NCBI GenBank assembly: GCA_003222835.1
Contig: QHXE01000484.1
Location: forward strand, 1 to 6,539
Direction: 5' to 3'
Source: Acidobacteriota bacterium
GTDB lineage: Bacteria; Acidobacteriota; Blastocatellia; Pyrinomonadales; Pyrinomonadaceae
DNA: 6,539 nt
Of the stretch, positions 5,820-6,539 are shown piece by piece (positions within the stretch are counted from its first letter, which is position 1; each line of letters begins with the position of its first letter). The notes under the pieces were generated by a model. That model saw only the letters and a program-made list of their open reading frames with translations. It was not told where the DNA came from and ran no database searches. Made by a program: the position numbers and the translations under genes.

Positions 5820-6072
5820 CTCTTATTTCTCCTTGTCCGGATTTTCTGAATCCAGACCATTCAATCTCACGCGAACGATTCGCCAGAAACGCGGCCGGTA
5901 TGATTTCGCCCGCATCCGGTATCCACCGCCCCTCTTACAACGGCGCTCCTGCGATACAGACATGAACAAGCTATGAGTGGCTGCGTTGCTCTTGGCGCTC
6001 GCGATATGGTTTACGTTCCAACGTGTGCGGCGCGTTGCTCGCATCGCTCGAAGCGCGCAAATGAAGCCAAAC
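5820..6072. other. long atpB-atpE spacer
   Basis: These 253 bases hold the atpE Shine-Dalgarno (5829-5834, - strand) and a small palindrome, GCGAACGATTCGC (5871-5883). A 73-codon - strand frame (5823-6044) ends next to atpE, but its Arg-rich content resembles nothing I know. GCTCG-containing motifs recur near 6035-6060. No gene or clear promoter is supported. Confidence 0.5.
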
Positions 6073-6539
6073 CTAAGTCAGCACTGGCACCATGAATTCT
6101 TCACTCTCATCTTCAGCGTGGCCATGTTCCGCCTGACCGTCATGCGGCGCGTGTGAGACCTCGCTTAGATATAGCTGCGACAGCAGTACGAAGACAAAAG
6201 TTTGAATGAAAGCAACGAAAAGGCTCAACGGCATAAGCAAGATCGGCACCAGCCAGTAGGTCACTCCGGGGACCAGGTGCGCGATCGTGTCCAGCACTTT
6301 GTCGTCGGCGAACATGTTGGCGAAAAGACGAATGCCGAGGGTGAATGGTCTGATCAGATTGCTTATCAATTCGATGGAGAAGATCAGCGGAGCAATCCAC
6401 CAGATGGGACCGGCGAAATGTTTGAGATGCCCGAACAGCCCATTCTCTCTTATGCCGATGTAGTTGTAGTAAATGAATGATGACAGACCGAGCGCGAACG
6501 TCACGCTAGTCGCTGAGGTCGGCGACATGAACAGCGGAA
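6073..6539 (-). CDS. atpB: F-type ATP synthase subunit a, 5' end outside the window
   Basis: Subunit a forms the stationary half-channels that pass ions to the c-ring. The frame is open through the right edge (preceding codons read PLF before the Met at 6528), so the N-terminal part is missing. The visible 155 or so residues include IWWIAPLIFSIELISN, the diagnostic RPFTLGIRLFANMFADD with the essential stator Arg of LGIR (E. coli Arg210), and the last helix AFIQTFVFVLLSQLYLSEV with the conserved Gln. After the last helix comes a tail rich in His, Asp and Glu (SHAPHDGQAEHGHAEDESEE), longer and more charged than in E. coli. It precedes atpE in the same direction, the usual order, but with a longer gap. 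The Met at 6528 is internal, not the start. Confidence 0.95.
   Translation of the reverse strand, partial: PLFMSPTSATSVTFALGLSSFIYYNYIGIRENGLFGHLKHFAGPIWWIAPLIFSIELISNLIRPFTLGIRLFANMFADDKVLDTIAHLVPGVTYWLVPILLMPLSLFVAFIQTFVFVLLSQLYLSEVSHAPHDGQAEHGHAEDESEEFMVPVLT

Noticed and set aside
5823..6044. 73-codon - strand frame between atpB and atpE, ending next to the atpE start
   Set aside because: Arg-rich composition, no binding site seen and no family resemblance. Its end overlaps the atpE Shine-Dalgarno region, so coupling is conceivable, but I cannot support a gene.

Overview
The window looks like a piece of a Gram-negative bacterial chromosome with moderately high GC, most likely an Acidobacteriota genome (perhaps Blastocatellia/Pyrinomonadales). 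Three things point that way, and the placement is inference from family knowledge, not from a search: an EF-P with a PGNLR tip loop, a Hanks-type kinase that opens with a Cys-rich MKVCPVCG segment and ends in a Pro/Ser/Thr/Asn-rich tail, and long palindromic repeats at gene borders. LPS genes show an outer membrane with lipid A.

Layout. Bases 1-152 hold what may be the 3' end of an unrecognised + strand gene; a clear intrinsic terminator follows at 285-339. Next comes a + strand cluster: efp (540-1103), waaA/kdtA (1174-2478) and lpxK (2475-3665). waaA and lpxK overlap by ATGA and are probably translationally coupled. LpxK phosphorylates the lipid A disaccharide to lipid IVA, and WaaA then adds Kdo, so the two are consecutive steps of one pathway. 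The convergent - strand gene (3585-5174) encodes a membrane-anchored Ser/Thr protein kinase. Further right, also on the - strand, is an Fo ATP synthase pair, atpB (subunit a, cut by the window edge, 6073-6539) and atpE (subunit c, 5490-5819), closed by a strong intrinsic terminator (5422-5461). atpF/H/A/G/D/C do not follow, so the ATP synthase genes are split.

Most notable points. (1) WaaA keeps its HCVSVGE motif and C-terminal donor domain but lacks the ETE(L/I)WP motif region, about 16 residues short of the family pattern, with no compensating reading frame. (2) Three unrelated palindromic elements sit exactly at gene borders: 1112-1168 ends five bases before the waaA start; 3473-3578 fills the lpxK/kinase junction and supplies the apparent end of LpxK; 5241-5406 is a 166-bp MITE-like element upstream of the kinase, with one arm carrying a 16-bp insertion. 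(3) EF-P has Asn where other lineages carry the modified Lys or Arg. (4) The c subunit carries a signal-peptide-like N-terminus and a mixed Na+/H+ ion-site signature.

I see no CRISPR array, tRNA, rRNA, transposase or recognisable defence system. The candidates for something undescribed are the palindromic repeat families and the altered WaaA.
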